DNA of 64,000 bases from Zobellella taiwanensis (GTDB lineage Bacteria > Pseudomonadota > Gammaproteobacteria > Enterobacterales > Aeromonadaceae), in contig NZ_PXYH01000004.1 of the NCBI RefSeq assembly GCF_003012795.1, forward strand, positions 124,001 to 188,000, written 5' to 3'. Positions 37,664 to 47,166 of this stretch are shown here, one piece after another; the stretch's first letter is position 1, and every line of letters starts with the position of its first letter. The notes under the pieces are model-generated. The model was not told where the DNA came from. It searched no databases and saw only the letters and a program-made list of their open reading frames with translations. Position numbers and translations under genes: made by a program.

Positions 37664-38848
37664 TCAGGCTTTTTCCGCCTGGGGGGCTGCGGCCAGGGCG
37701 GCGTCTTCGCCGGCGAACTTGTCGACCCACAGGGCGATGACGCCGTCACCGGTGACGTTGCAGGCGGTGCCAAAGCTGTCCTGGGCCATGTAGAGGGCGA
37801 TCATCAGGGCGATGGCGCCTTCGCCGAAGCCGAGCATGGTGCCGAGCAGGCCGATGGCCGACATCACGGCGCCGCCGGGGGCGCCGGGGGCGGCGATCAT
37901 CACCACGCCCAGCATGATGATAAAGGGCATGATTTCGGCCAGGGACGGAATGGCCAGCTGCTCGGTCAGGTACATCACCGCCACGGCACAGGTGGTGATG
38001 GTGATGGTGGAGCCGGACAGGTGAATGTTGGCGGTCAGCGGTACGGTGAAGTTGGCGATGCCCTCGCGCACGCCGTTGGCCTTGGTGGCGCGCAGGGACA
38101 CCGGTATGGTGGCGGCGCTGGACATGGTGCCCAGGGCGGTGAAGTAGGCGGGCAGCATGTTCTTGATCAGCGTCAGGGGCGAGCGGCCCATGGCCAGGCC
38201 GGTGAGGGTATAGAGGGTGGTCAGCCAGATCCAGTGCATCAGCACCGCCAGCAGCAATACCACGCCGAAGGTTTTAAGGGTGTTGAATACGGTGCCTTCG
38301 AGCGCCATTTCGGTGAAGACGCCGGCGATGTAGACCGGCAGCAGCGGGATGATCACCTTGGCCAGCAGCAGGTCGATGACGTCCCGGGCCTGGTCGGAGA
38401 CCTCTTTCAGGGCCCGGGCCTGCAGCGCGGAAATGCCGATGCCGAACACAAAGGCAGCGACCAAGGCGCTGGTCACCCCGAACAGGGGAGAGATTTGCAG
38501 GGTGACGAAGGGCGCCAGCTTGCTGCCTTCCTCGGCGGCGACCTGGGTGGCCGGGCTGGCCAGCATGGGGATAAAGGTGCTTGCTACCAGGAAGGCGACG
38601 ATACCGGCCACCAGGGTGGAGGCATAGGCCAGGCCAATGGTCTTGCCCAGCAGCTTGCCGGATTTTTGGGGCAGGCTGGCGATGCCGCTGGTGATAAAGA
38701 ACAGGATCAGCAGCGGAATGGTGAAGGAAATCAACTGTCCGAACAGCATTTTGAAGGTCAGCAACAGACGGGCCAGCACATCGGGGGCGAACAGCCCGAT
38801 GAGCAGGCCGGACAAAATACCGGCAATAAGTTTTATGATCAGCGACAT
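37664..38848 (-). CDS. Dicarboxylate/amino acid:cation symporter (DAACS family)
   Basis: Inner-membrane secondary transporter of the GltP/SstT/DctA fold, importing a dicarboxylate or amino acid with Na+ or H+. The start at ATG 38848 (MSLIIKLIAGILSGLLIGLF) is preferred over a TTG two codons earlier because it is better spaced from CAGGTTG. The 394-aa product is almost entirely hydrophobic (eight membrane helices expected). The hallmark segments of the family are ALGTMSSAATIPVSLRATK (serine-rich hairpin 1), NFTVPLTANIHLSGS and MIAAPGAPGGAVMSAIGLL. The substrate cannot be settled from sequence alone. The 215-bp gap to ung carries one GC-hairpin fragment near 38985-39025. Confidence 0.88.
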   Translation of the reverse strand: MSLIIKLIAGILSGLLIGLFAPDVLARLLLTFKMLFGQLISFTIPLLILFFITSGIASLPQKSGKLLGKTIGLAYASTLVAGIVAFLVASTFIPMLASPATQVAAEEGSKLAPFVTLQISPLFGVTSALVAAFVFGIGISALQARALKEVSDQARDVIDLLLAKVIIPLLPVYIAGVFTEMALEGTVFNTLKTFGVVLLLAVLMHWIWLTTLYTLTGLAMGRSPLTLIKNMLPAYFTALGTMSSAATIPVSLRATKANGVREGIANFTVPLTANIHLSGSTITITTCAVAVMYLTEQLAIPSLAEIMPFIIMLGVVMIAAPGAPGGAVMSAIGLLGTMLGFGEGAIALMIALYMAQDSFGTACNVTGDGVIALWVDKFAGEDAALAAAPQAEKA

Positions 38849-39063
38849 ATACAACCTGCTTAAGTGCGAAATTTTGTTAAGTTGGTGTTAAACCAGAGGT
38901 TTAAGCCAATAAGTTACCATGATAAGGATTTTTTTACCGTGGCTTTTGATGATTTCATGACCTCGCTAACACAAAAAGGGTGGCGGCCTGCCGCCTTGGG
39001 CGGCTTGCGGGCGGGCGGGCCAGCTTTTAAGCTAGGCGCTTTGGATGCAACGAGAGGCGAGCG

Positions 39064-39738
39064 ATGACGCTGAGCTGGAGCCAGGTAATTGGGCCGGAAA
39101 AAGAGCAGCCCTATTTTCAGCAGGCGATGAATATCGTCAGGCAGCAACGGGAGGCAGGCAAGGTGATCTACCCGCCTCAGCAGGACATGTTCAACGCCTT
39201 CAGGTTTACCGAACTGGGGGAGGTGAAGGTGGTGATGCTGGGCCAGGATCCCTATCACGGCCCGGGCCAGGCCCATGGCCTGTGCTTTTCGGTGCGCCCC
39301 GGGGTACGGGTGCCGCCGTCCCTGCAGAATATGTACAAGGAGCTGAGCAGCGACATCCCCGGTTTTCGCATCCCCAACCACGGCTACCTGGAATCCTGGG
39401 CCCGCCAGGGAGTGCTGATGCTCAATACGGTGCTGACGGTGGAGGCGGGCAAGGCCCATTCCCATGCCCGGCTGGGCTGGGAAACCTTCACCGATCATGT
39501 GATCCGCGCGGTCAACGATCATTGCCAGGGAGTGGTGTTTTTGCTGTGGGGCAGCCATGCCCAGAAAAAAGGCGCCATGATCGACCCGGCCCGCCACCAT
39601 GTGCTGGCCGCCCCCCATCCCAGCCCGCTGTCGGCACACCGGGGTTTTTTCGGTTGCCGCCATTTCTCCCGTACCAACGAGCTGCTGGCGCAGCAGGGTA
39701 AGGCGCCCATCGACTGGCAACTGCCGCTGGATGCCTGA
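39064..39738 (+). CDS. ung: Uracil-DNA glycosylase (family 1)
   Basis: Removes uracil from DNA to start base-excision repair. The 224-aa product (E. coli 229) has the catalytic motif [13 protein letters not shown] with Asp62 as the water-activating residue. It also has the uracil-binding [33 protein letters not shown] and the DNA-intercalation loop [33 protein letters not shown] precedes the start. Nothing unusual is seen. Confidence 0.98.
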   Translation: MTLSWSQVIGPEKEQPYFQQAMNIVRQQREAGKVIYPPQQDMFNAFRFTELGEVKVVMLGQDPYHGPGQAHGLCFSVRPGVRVPPSLQNMYKELSSDIPGFRIPNHGYLESWARQGVLMLNTVLTVEAGKAHSHARLGWETFTDHVIRAVNDHCQGVVFLLWGSHAQKKGAMIDPARHHVLAAPHPSPLSAHRGFFGCRHFSRTNELLAQQGKAPIDWQLPLDA

Positions 39739-39754
39739 GTGCGGCACACAAAAA

Positions 39755-39772
39755 AGGCGCCCTGGGGCGCCT
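39755..39772 (-). terminator. Terminator between ung and the DUF3545 gene
   Basis: AGGCGCC-CT-GGGGCGCCT-type hairpin. On the minus strand it runs into TTTTTTGTG, fitting a terminator for the 39790-39981 gene; it may also block read-through from ung. Confidence 0.7.
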
Positions 39773-39789
39773 GAATAGGTCTTCGTGCT

Positions 39790-39981
39790 CTACAGCTCCA
39801 ACTCTTCCACCCTGCCCTCGAATTCGAAGGCGCAGTCGAGCAGCTGAAGTTCTTTTTGTAAGCGCTGTTTGTCCTTGAGTGCTTCAATTTCCCGCCATTT
39901 GCGCTTTTTGGCGGGCTCGCGCGGCGTGCCGCGCGGGGACCGTTCAACCACAAGTTCCTGATCGAAGCTGAACCTTTCCAT
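39790..39981 (-). CDS. DUF3545 family small protein
   Basis: A 63-aa, highly charged protein (MERFSFDQELVVERSPRG, then a basic segment KKRKWREIEALKDKQRLQKE and an acidic C terminus). It matches the small DUF3545 family found in Vibrio, Aeromonas, Shewanella and relatives. Function is unknown; the basic and then helical composition suggests a nucleic-acid or protein-binding role, which is inference. GGAGGGAGCCCC precedes the ATG at a good distance. A palindrome (40032-40057) lies about 50 bp upstream. Confidence 0.8.
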   Translation of the reverse strand: MERFSFDQELVVERSPRGTPREPAKKRKWREIEALKDKQRLQKELQLLDCAFEFEGRVEELEL

Positions 39982-40031
39982 GGGGCTCCCTCCTGTTGGC
40001 TATCAGTTGCAGTCGGTAATTCGTATATCAC

Positions 40032-40057
40032 AACAGGTTCTAAAATAGAACCCTGTT
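40032..40057. promoter_or_regulatory. Inverted repeat upstream of DUF3545 gene
   Basis: AACAGGTTCTAAAATAGAACCCTGTT-type inverted repeat (one unpaired base) in an AT-rich stretch about 50 bp before the DUF3545 start. It could be an operator or a leader hairpin. No known regulator motif was recognised. Confidence 0.4.
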
Positions 40058-40165
40058 ATTACACTTTTATTAAATGGTGGGGAAATCGGCGGTATTTTCT
40101 GCGGTGAGCGCAAAAGAAAAAAACAGACGAAAGCAAACTGCCGGGAGGCCGGCAGCAGAAATAAA

Positions 40166-40188
40166 CGGGCTCCCGAGGCGGGAGCCCG
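40166..40188 (-). terminator. talB terminator
   Basis: Arms CGGGCTCCC and GGGAGCCCG with a 5-nt loop, followed on the minus strand by TTTATTTC, 6 nt after the talB stop. Confidence 0.8.
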
Positions 40189-40194
40189 GATGGC

Positions 40195-41148
40195 TCAGAG
40201 CATGGCCTTGAGCATGGCCTCAAGCTTGCCCTGGTCGACGGCGAAGTTGCGGATGCCTTCGGCCAGTTTTTCGGTGGCCATGGCGTCCTGGTTCTGCTCC
40301 CAGCGGAACTCGGCTTCGGTCATGGGCGCGGGACGGGGCTGGCTGGCGCCCTGGTCGGTCAGCTTTTGCACCACTTCGCCCTGGGCCTGGCTCAGTTCTT
40401 CGAGCAGGTTGGGGCCTATGGTCAGGCGATCGCAGCCGGCCAGCTCGAGGATTTCGCCGGTGTTGCGAAAGCTGGCGCCCATCACCACAGTCCCATAGCC
40501 GTGGGCCTTGTAGTAGTCGTAGATGCGGGTCACGGAGAGCACGCCCGGATCTTGTGCCGGGGTGTAGTCCTTCTGGTCGGTGTTTTGCTTGTACCAGTCG
40601 AGAATGCGGCCCACGAAGGGGGAGATGAGATAGGCGCCGGCCTCGGCACAGGCCCGGGCCTGGGCAAAGCTGAACAGCAGGGTCAGGTTGCAGTTGATGC
40701 CTTCCTGCTCCAGCACCTCGGCGGCGCGGATGCCTTCCCAGGTGGAGGCCAGTTTGATCAGGATGCGCTCGCGGCCGATGCCGGCCTGGCGGTACAGCTC
40801 AATCAGGCGGCGGGCCTTGTCGATGCTGGCCTGGGTATCGAAGGACAGGCGGGCATCCACCTCGGTGGAGATGCGGCCGGGGATAAGCTTGAGGATTTCA
40901 CAGCCGATATTGACCGCCAGCCTGTCACCGGCGTCGATCAACTGCTGATCCGGATCCTGGCTCTGGGCCTTGGCCCATTCCACGGCGTCCTGCAGCAAGG
41001 GGCGATACTCGGGGATCTGAGCCGCCTTGAGGATCAGCGAGGGGTTGGTGGTAGCGTCTTCCGGCTGGTACTTGCGGATGGCGTCGATGTCGCCGGTGTC
41101 GGCGACCACTGTGGTCAGTTTGCGCAGTTGGGTCAGTTTATCGGCCAT
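40195..41148 (-). CDS. talB: Transaldolase
   Basis: Pentose phosphate enzyme that moves a dihydroxyacetone unit from sedoheptulose 7-phosphate to glyceraldehyde 3-phosphate. The 317-aa product is the same length as E. coli TalB. The Schiff-base lysine lies in [67 protein letters not shown] and [13 protein letters not shown] are also conserved. AAGGACCCTGTC precedes the ATG. It is divergent from the alanine symporter and shares the regulatory gap that holds a CRP site. Confidence 0.98.
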   Translation of the reverse strand: MADKLTQLRKLTTVVADTGDIDAIRKYQPEDATTNPSLILKAAQIPEYRPLLQDAVEWAKAQSQDPDQQLIDAGDRLAVNIGCEILKLIPGRISTEVDARLSFDTQASIDKARRLIELYRQAGIGRERILIKLASTWEGIRAAEVLEQEGINCNLTLLFSFAQARACAEAGAYLISPFVGRILDWYKQNTDQKDYTPAQDPGVLSVTRIYDYYKAHGYGTVVMGASFRNTGEILELAGCDRLTIGPNLLEELSQAQGEVVQKLTDQGASQPRPAPMTEAEFRWEQNQDAMATEKLAEGIRNFAVDQGKLEAMLKAML

Positions 41149-41374
41149 GACAGGGTCCTTTCATTCGGCGGGTTTGCCGTTCACACGAGGGCCGACAGTA
41201 TCCCTTATTCAGGCTACTAAAATAAAGCGTGGGCAAGGCGGATGCCGCCGGCCGGCAGTAAAAGATTTATATCTCTAAGTGTAATGAATTTAAAGGTTTA
41301 TATGTTGCAAATCAGGTTAAATAACATTATTTATCGCTAACAAATGGCGATTTTTTCCGCTTGTTATATTTTTG

Positions 41375-41418
41375 TGTGATCTGGCTCACATGGCGATTCC
41401 GGCGGCTTGTGCTAGATT
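41375..41418 (+). promoter_or_regulatory. CRP site and promoter of the alanine symporter gene
   Basis: TGTGATCTGGCTCACA (41375-41390) matches the CRP half-sites TGTGA/TCACA perfectly. A -10 TAGATT (41413-41418) preceded by TGTGC predicts a start near 41424, centring the CRP site at about -41.5, the class II position. The rest of the 352-bp talB/symporter gap is AT-rich with no gene. Confidence 0.75.
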
Positions 41419-41500
41419 CCGTCGGCTGCCAATAGTAGTAGATGATAACTATTCTTATTACTGATTGTAATGCTTAACCCAACGGAAGCAGAGACAACCC

Positions 41501-42922
41501 ATGGATACCATTATTGCTTTTATTAACGACCTGCTGTGGGGCACGGTACTGATTTACCTGCTGCTGGGGGTAGGGGTGTTTTTCACCCTGCGCCTGGGCT
41601 TTATTCAGTTCCGCCACTTCGGTCATATGTTTTCGGTGCTCAGGAACAGCCGCAAGTCCGACGCGGCGGGCATTTCGTCTTTCCAGGCGCTGTGTACCAG
41701 CCTGGCGGCGCGGGTCGGCACCGGCAACCTGGCCGGGGTGGCCGTGGCCCTTTACCTGGGCGGCCCCGGCGCCATTTTCTGGATGTGGCTGATCGCGCTG
41801 ATCGGCATGTCCACCGCCTTTGTCGAAAGCACCCTGGCCCAGCTGTACAAGGTCAAGGACGAGGATGGCAACTACCGGGGCGGTCCGGCCTATTACATGG
41901 AAAAGGGGCTGGGCATGCGCTGGATGGGCGTGCTGTTCGCCATTTTCCTGATCATCGCCTTTGGCCTGGTGTTCAACGCGGTGCAGGCCAACTCCATCAG
42001 CGCCGCCATGCAGGTCGCCTTCGGCGTGCCCGACTGGGCCACCGGCGTGGCGCTGGTACTGTTGGCCGGGCTCATTATTTTCGGCGGCCTGCGCACCATA
42101 GCGCGCTTTGCCGAACTGGTGGTGCCCTTTATGGCCCTGGCCTACCTGCTGATAGCCCTGGTCGTGGTGGCGCTCAATATCAGCGAGCTGCCCGGCGTGC
42201 TGGCGCTGATCGTCAAGTCGGCCTTCGGCCTGGAGCAGGCGGGCGGTGGCGCCATGGGCTATGCCATTTCCCAGGCACTGATCAACGGCATCAAGCGCGG
42301 CCTCTTCTCCAACGAGGCGGGCATGGGCTCGGCGCCCAACGCGGCGGCCTCCGCCACTCCCTATCCGCCCCATCCGGCGTCCCAGGGCTATGTGCAGATG
42401 CTGGGGGTGTTTACCGATACCATCATCATTTGTACCTGCACGGCGTCCATCATACTGCTGTCGGGCCAGTTCGAGCCGGGCTCGGGCATTACCGGGGTGG
42501 AGCTGACCCAGCGGGCGCTGTCCAATGAAGTGGGCGAGTGGGGCAACACCTTTATCGCCATCGCCATCCTGTTTTTCGCCTTCACCAGCATAGTGGCCAA
42601 CTACGCCTACGCCGAGAACAACCTGATTTTCCTCGAGCACAACCACAAGGCCGGCCTGCTGGTGTTTCGCCTGTTTGTACTGGGCATGGTGATGTTCGGG
42701 TCCATCGGCGAGTTGCCCACCATCTGGGCCATGGCCGATGCCTCCATGGGCATGATGGCGCTGATCAACCTGGTGGCGATCCTGCTGCTGTCGGGCGTGG
42801 CCATCAAGCTGGCACGGGATTACAACGACCAGTTGAAGCTTGGCAAGGTGCCTACCTTCGATGCGGCCAAGTATCCGGAGCTTAACCGCCAGCTCGAAGA
42901 AGGGATCTGGGACAAGAAATAA
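41501..42922 (+). CDS. Alanine/glycine:cation symporter (AGCS family)
   Basis: Sodium-coupled importer of alanine or glycine in the inner membrane. The 473-aa product has about 11 hydrophobic segments and the AGCS signature regions: GISSFQALCTSLAARVGTGN (cation/substrate helix), NLAGVAVALYLGGPGAIFWMW, YRGGPAYYMEKGL and IKRGLFSNEAGMGSAPNAAA. The C-terminal tail is charged and cytoplasmic. The CRP site upstream suggests induction when preferred carbon sources are scarce. The gap after it contains two single GC-hairpin repeats. Confidence 0.93.
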   Translation: MDTIIAFINDLLWGTVLIYLLLGVGVFFTLRLGFIQFRHFGHMFSVLRNSRKSDAAGISSFQALCTSLAARVGTGNLAGVAVALYLGGPGAIFWMWLIALIGMSTAFVESTLAQLYKVKDEDGNYRGGPAYYMEKGLGMRWMGVLFAIFLIIAFGLVFNAVQANSISAAMQVAFGVPDWATGVALVLLAGLIIFGGLRTIARFAELVVPFMALAYLLIALVVVALNISELPGVLALIVKSAFGLEQAGGGAMGYAISQALINGIKRGLFSNEAGMGSAPNAAASATPYPPHPASQGYVQMLGVFTDTIIICTCTASIILLSGQFEPGSGITGVELTQRALSNEVGEWGNTFIAIAILFFAFTSIVANYAYAENNLIFLEHNHKAGLLVFRLFVLGMVMFGSIGELPTIWAMADASMGMMALINLVAILLLSGVAIKLARDYNDQLKLGKVPTFDAAKYPELNRQLEEGIWDKK

Positions 42923-42990
42923 CCGCCCGGCGACGGGGTCGGCCAGTCCCTGGAGCAGCGCACAGTTTAAAACTTAGGCCGCGATGTTTC

Positions 42991-43154
42991 TTGGGGCGCG
43001 GGCGGCCCGCCCGCATGAGGGGGGCACCGAGGTAGACGAAGGCACGGCCTCATCGGCGGTGCCTATTTTGCCTCGCGCCTTTTTAAACCTGTGGTGTGGT
43101 AGGCCAACCCGAGGGTTCGCGCTGTGCGCGAATGCAGGCGAGCCGCCTGCGCGC
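42991..43154. repeat. Two single REP-like GC hairpins after the alanine symporter gene
   Basis: GGGGCGCGGGCGGCCCGCCCGC (42993-43014) is the module seen in the 18.5-kb array. At 43108-43154 a second module occurs (TTCGCGC-TGT-GCGCGAA hairpin, then GCAGGCG-AGC-CGCCTGC). No gene is seen in the 247-bp gap. Confidence 0.75.
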
Positions 43155-43169
43155 CATTATGTCCACGCC

Positions 43170-43721
43170 TCAGGGCTGCTCGCCCACCAGGAACTGTTTG
43201 CTGATCTGTTTGAACTGCTCGGTGCCCGAGCGGTGCAGCAGTTCGAACACCACCATCTCCCGGCTGACGATATGGGCGCCCGCGTCGCGCATCCGGGCCA
43301 GGCCCAGTTGGCGGTTTTCCTCGCTGCGGCTGCCCACGGCGTCGGCCACCACAAACACCTCCCGTCCTTCCCGCAGCAAATCCAGCACCGTCTGCAGCAC
43401 GCATACGTGGGTTTCCATGCCGCACACCACTATCTGCCGGTACGCCTGCCAGTCCTCGGGCAGGCAGCCGGCGGCCACCACCGAGAAATGCATTTTTTCC
43501 ACCACCCGGGGCGGCTCCGCCAGGGCGGTGAGGGCGCCCAGAGTATGGCCCAGGCCCTTGGGATATTGCTCGGTAAAGAGGATGGGGGTGCCCAGTTGCC
43601 GGCAGGCGGCAACCAGCCATTGCACCCGGGCGGCCAGGCGCTCTCCCCGATCGATGGCCGGCACCAGCTTGTCCTGCACATCAATGACCATCAGCGCCGC
43701 CTTGTCGAATTCGATCAGCAT
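43170..43721 (-). CDS. Isochorismatase-family cysteine hydrolase
   Basis: A 183-aa alpha/beta hydrolase of the isochorismatase/nicotinamidase/YcaC superfamily. The putative triad is Asp in LMVIDVQDKLVPAI, Lys in VVEKMHFS and Cys in CGMETHVCVLQTVLDLL, where a conserved cis-peptide precedes the T-H-V-C. It is closest in style to YcaC-like hydrolases of unknown substrate. GGAGAATCGC precedes the ATG. It lies between a transporter and a chemoreceptor gene with no obvious pathway partner. Confidence 0.88.
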   Translation of the reverse strand: MLIEFDKAALMVIDVQDKLVPAIDRGERLAARVQWLVAACRQLGTPILFTEQYPKGLGHTLGALTALAEPPRVVEKMHFSVVAAGCLPEDWQAYRQIVVCGMETHVCVLQTVLDLLREGREVFVVADAVGSRSEENRQLGLARMRDAGAHIVSREMVVFELLHRSGTEQFKQISKQFLVGEQP

Positions 43722-43778
43722 GCGATTCTCCTTGTGTCTGTCGGGTCGTTAGTATGGCCCCGCGGCGGGCAAAGAAAA

Positions 43779-43798
43779 AGGGCGCCCGTGGGCGCCCT
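43779..43798 (-). terminator. Terminator of the chemoreceptor gene
   Basis: AGGGCGCC and GGCGCCCT arms with a 4-nt loop; on the minus strand followed by CTTTTTCTTT, 18 nt after the chemoreceptor stop. Confidence 0.75.
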
Positions 43799-43816
43799 CC
43801 TGCTCCGGCCCTGCAT

Positions 43817-45700
43817 TCAGACCTTGAACTCGCCGAGCAGCCGGTCCTGGCGCTGCATCTGGTCGAGCATTTCCTGGCACTGCCGGACCTGGGCCACGGC
43901 GCCGCTGGCCACGTCCTGGCTGATGTCGCGGATATTGGTGGTGTTCTGGTTGATCTCCTCGCTGGTGGCGCTTTGCTCTTCCGCCGCGGTGGCAATTTGC
44001 AGGTTCATGTCGTTGATGTGGCTGATGGCCTCGCGGATGCGGGCCAGTACCTCGTTGGCCTCGGCGGCGTCGGTGGAGGTCTGGGCGGCCAGCTCCTGGC
44101 TCTGCTTCATCTTGCCCTCGGCCTGGCGTACTCCGGCCTGCAGCCGTTCTATCATGTCGCCGATTTCCTGGGTCGACTGCTGGGTGCGGGAGGCGAGCGA
44201 GCGTACCTCGTCGGCTACCACGGCGAAACCGCGGCCCGACTCGCCGGCCCGGGCGGCCTCGATGGCGGCGTTGAGCGCCAGCAGGTTGGTCTGCTCGGCG
44301 ATGCCGGTGATCACCGACAGAATGGACTCGATATTGCGGCTCAACTGGGCCAGCTCGTTAACCGAGGCCATGGTGTCCTCCATGTCTGCCGCCAGCCGTG
44401 CTATGGCCTGGGTAGAACGGGACACCACCTGGGCACCCTGCTCGGTTTCCCGGTTGGCGGCGTTGGCGGCCTCGGCGGCGTTTTGGGCATGCTGGGCCAC
44501 CTCGGTGGCGGTGGCGGCCATTTCATGCATGGCGGTGGCCAACTGATCCAGCTCCTGCAACTGCAGTTGCAGCCGCTGCTCGGCCTGGCCCGATTGATCC
44601 GAGGTTTGGGTGATGCTGGACTTGAGCTTGCGGGAGCTGTCCATCACATCGCCAATCAGGCGCTGCAGGTGGGCGAGGAAGCCGTTGAATTCGTTGGCGA
44701 CCAGGCCAAAGTCATCCTGGCGCACTATCGGCAGGCGCTTGGTCAGATCGCCCTGGCCGCCGTTGATGTCGGCCAGGGACTGGTGCAGGCCGCCCAAGGG
44801 CTTGAGCAGGCTGGTCATCAGCAGCACCAGGATCACCAGGCTGATGGCGACCCCGAGCACGGCGATGATCAGTGCCTGCCACTGCTGGCGGTCGGCCTGG
44901 GCCATGACCACGCTTTCGTCGAGCACCACGCCGATATACCAGCGGGCGCTTTGCAGCTCGTCGAGCGGGGTGAAGGACACCCAGTGGGGCTTGCCCCCCA
45001 GTACATGGTCGGTCAGGCTGGGGCTGAGCGCGGGGGCGGCGCCTTCGAACAGGTCGCTCAGGTTTTTGCCGTTGAAGGCGGCATCCGGGTGGGAAATGAT
45101 GTTGCCGTTTTCCGCCACCAGGAAGGCGTAGCCGGCGCCGTTGAAGTCGATGACGTTGATGGCGTCCGCCACCGTTTGCAGGCTGAGATCGCCGCCAAAG
45201 GCCCCGACAGCGCGGCCGTTGTCGGTAATTTTCGCCACTGCCGAAATCAGGATCTCGCCGCTGGCGGCATCGGGGTAGGGCTCGGTCAGGGCCGCCTGGC
45301 CGGCGTTCATGGCCACCGCATACCAGGGCCGCTGACGGGCGTCCCAGCCGGGCGGGTTCCAGCTCGGATCATTGGTGATGCGGCTGCCGTTCTCGCTTTC
45401 CAGGCCGCCGAAGATCAGGATGAAGTCGTCCTTCAGCAGCGGCAGGTTGAAGGAGTACTGCACTTGGTCGCGGCTGAAATTGCGGTCGATATTCTGGGCC
45501 ACCATGTCGATGAGGCCGAGTTTGGCGTTGAGCCAGTTTTCAATCTGCTTGGCGAGGGTGGAGCTGGTTTCGGTGATGGCGGCGGCGGTCTGCTCGCGCA
45601 GGGTGTCGCGCACCTGGGAAATCTGCAGCCAGGAAAGCATGCTGACAGTGACAAGCAGCACGGCGGCGGCGGTCAGTCCGACTTTGTGGGCTATTTTCAT
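43817..45700 (-). CDS. Methyl-accepting chemotaxis protein with dCache sensor
   Basis: Transmembrane chemoreceptor of 627 aa: an N-terminal membrane helix (about 8-28), a periplasmic double Cache domain (about 30-275) and a second helix (about 277-300). A HAMP domain ([20 protein letters not shown]) and the signalling domain with tip [20 protein letters not shown] follow. The Cache region has [24 protein letters not shown] and GAFGGDLSL. These provide the R-x-x-W-Y, Y and D residues associated with amino-acid-binding dCache receptors, so an amino-acid ligand is a reasonable prediction. There is no CheR-docking pentapeptide at the C terminus. A sigma-28-type promoter lies about 190 bp upstream. 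Confidence 0.93.
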   Translation of the reverse strand: MKIAHKVGLTAAAVLLVTVSMLSWLQISQVRDTLREQTAAAITETSSTLAKQIENWLNAKLGLIDMVAQNIDRNFSRDQVQYSFNLPLLKDDFILIFGGLESENGSRITNDPSWNPPGWDARQRPWYAVAMNAGQAALTEPYPDAASGEILISAVAKITDNGRAVGAFGGDLSLQTVADAINVIDFNGAGYAFLVAENGNIISHPDAAFNGKNLSDLFEGAAPALSPSLTDHVLGGKPHWVSFTPLDELQSARWYIGVVLDESVVMAQADRQQWQALIIAVLGVAISLVILVLLMTSLLKPLGGLHQSLADINGGQGDLTKRLPIVRQDDFGLVANEFNGFLAHLQRLIGDVMDSSRKLKSSITQTSDQSGQAEQRLQLQLQELDQLATAMHEMAATATEVAQHAQNAAEAANAANRETEQGAQVVSRSTQAIARLAADMEDTMASVNELAQLSRNIESILSVITGIAEQTNLLALNAAIEAARAGESGRGFAVVADEVRSLASRTQQSTQEIGDMIERLQAGVRQAEGKMKQSQELAAQTSTDAAEANEVLARIREAISHINDMNLQIATAAEEQSATSEEINQNTTNIRDISQDVASGAVAQVRQCQEMLDQMQRQDRLLGEFKV

Positions 45701-45893
45701 ACTACTGTTTCCCTGTAATTATCATTGGTCGAAAGCGGCTCATACTTTAGTCTTATTGCGCAGAGCGATATACGGAAAAAACCGGGTTTTACCGATATTT
45801 TGCGCTGGTGCACACTTTATGGCGCCGCAACGGAGCCCGAATCCCTGGCGGAAGGCGCCACTGCGGCGCGCCCCGGGCCTGCCCGTTTTTTTG

Positions 45894-45920
45894 TTATCGG
45901 CCGCTGGCGCCGGGACTTGA
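45894..45920 (-). promoter_or_regulatory. Sigma-28 (FliA) promoter for the dCache chemoreceptor
   Basis: On the minus strand TCAAGTCC, 11 bases, then GCCGATAA. The -10 matches the FliA consensus exactly and the -35 matches 5 of 8 bases of TAAAGTTT with the correct N11 spacing. The predicted start is near 45886, giving a leader of about 185 nt. The remainder of the 45701-46129 gap shows no gene. Confidence 0.6.
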
Positions 45921-46129
45921 TTGGCGGCGGCTTTCGATTTATTTATATGCTCCCGCCGGCGCTGTGCCGGCGCCTTGACCAGGAGATGACATCGACACGT
46001 CGCGACAGTGCCCCGTCCTGTTCGCCAGCCTTCCTTTCCCCCGTTCCGGTTCCGTGGCCCCGCCGCCCTTGTTGATAATCCTTTGTTCATTTTGTCGCTG
46101 TTTTGGTTTTGCCAGGAGGTAAGGCGTTG

Positions 46130-46465
46130 ATGAGTGGTGACAACCCCTGTTTGACCTGCGGCGCCTGCTGCTCGTATTTTCGTGTGTCCTTTTACTGGGG
46201 CGAGGTGCACAGCGAGTTCGCCGTGCCCGAGGCCTTTACCGAACCGGTCAGCCCGACCCGGCTGGCGATGACTGGCACCAACCAGTCCCGCCCGCGCTGC
46301 GTGGCGTTGCAGGGACGGGTGGGTGACTGTGTGTCCTGCGCCATCTACCCCAACCGGCCGAGTCCCTGCCGGGATTTCCAGCCCTTCGACGCCGACGGCG
46401 CCTGCAACCGGGCCCGGGCCGCCTTTGGCCTGCCGCCGCTCGACACCAGTCCGGTGGCGGCCTGA
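46130..46465 (+). CDS. YkgJ-family cysteine cluster protein
   Basis: A 111-aa protein of the YkgJ family (putative zinc- or iron-chelating cysteine cluster). The N terminus has NPCLTCGACCSYFRV (C-x2-C-x2-CC). The C-terminal part adds CVALQGRVGDCVSCAIYPNR and SPCRDFQPFDADGACNRAR, giving about nine cysteines. The start at ATG 46130 follows AGGAGGT and is preferred over an in-frame ATG nine codons upstream. The molecular function of the family is not established. Confidence 0.85.
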   Translation: MSGDNPCLTCGACCSYFRVSFYWGEVHSEFAVPEAFTEPVSPTRLAMTGTNQSRPRCVALQGRVGDCVSCAIYPNRPSPCRDFQPFDADGACNRARAAFGLPPLDTSPVAA

Positions 46466-46535
46466 GTGTTTTGGGCGTTGGTGTTCCTGCCGTAGTCCGG
46501 TAGGCTGGGGGCAAAAGACATCAAGGAGTCTGGTC

Positions 46536-47159
46536 ATGGAAAAATTGTCGGTCCTGGAACAGAGAATCATCGGTTGCCTGATTGAAAAACAGGTGTCCAC
46601 GCCCGAGGTATACCCCCTTACCCTCAATTCGCTGGTCAACGCCTGCAACCAGAAAAGCAACCGCGAGCCGGTGATGAGCCTGGACGAACAGGAGGTGCAG
46701 TCGGTGCTCAATACCCTGATCGCCCGGCGGCTGGTCAACAATGTGGCCGGCTTCAATGCCCGCGCAGCCAAGTTCCAGCACCGCTTCTGCAATACCGAGT
46801 TCGGCGAGCTGCAGTTCAGCCCGGGCGAGCTGGCCATCGTCTGCGAACTGTTGCTGCGCGGCCCCCAGACCCCGGGCGAGCTGCGCAGCCGCTGTGCCCG
46901 GCTGCACGGCTTTGCCGAAGTCGGCCAGGTGGAAGCCTGTCTGCAGGCCCTGGCCGACAAGGGACCCTATGTGGCGCGGCTGCCGCGCCAGCCCGGCAAG
47001 CGGGAATCGCGCTACGCCCACCTGTTTGGCGAGATGCCGGAGCCGGCGGTGGCCGAGGCCCCGGCATCGGGACGGGAGGCCGAGCTGCTGGCGCGCATTG
47101 CCGAACTGGAGGCGGAGGTGATGCGTCTGCAGCAGCGGCTCGAGCGCTACGAGTCCTGA
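46536..47159 (+). CDS. yceH: YceH family protein (DUF480)
   Basis: A 207-aa protein (E. coli YceH 215) of two winged-helix domains plus a C-terminal coiled coil. The start MEKLSVLEQRIIGCLIEKQV follows TCAAGGAGTC. Landmarks are YPLTLNSLVNACNQKSNREPV, KFQHRFCNTEF, LRGPQTPGELRSRC and the tail ELLARIAELEAEVMRLQQRL. The fold suggests DNA or protein binding, but its role is not known. Copy 4 of the GGGGTCGGAGTCA palindrome starts 7 nt after its stop. Confidence 0.93.
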   Translation: MEKLSVLEQRIIGCLIEKQVSTPEVYPLTLNSLVNACNQKSNREPVMSLDEQEVQSVLNTLIARRLVNNVAGFNARAAKFQHRFCNTEFGELQFSPGELAIVCELLLRGPQTPGELRSRCARLHGFAEVGQVEACLQALADKGPYVARLPRQPGKRESRYAHLFGEMPEPAVAEAPASGREAELLARIAELEAEVMRLQQRLERYES

Positions 47160-47166
47160 GTCATTG

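Noticed and set aside
43754-45718. 654-codon plus-strand frame opposite the dCache chemoreceptor
   Set aside because: Shadow of a clear chemoreceptor on the other strand.
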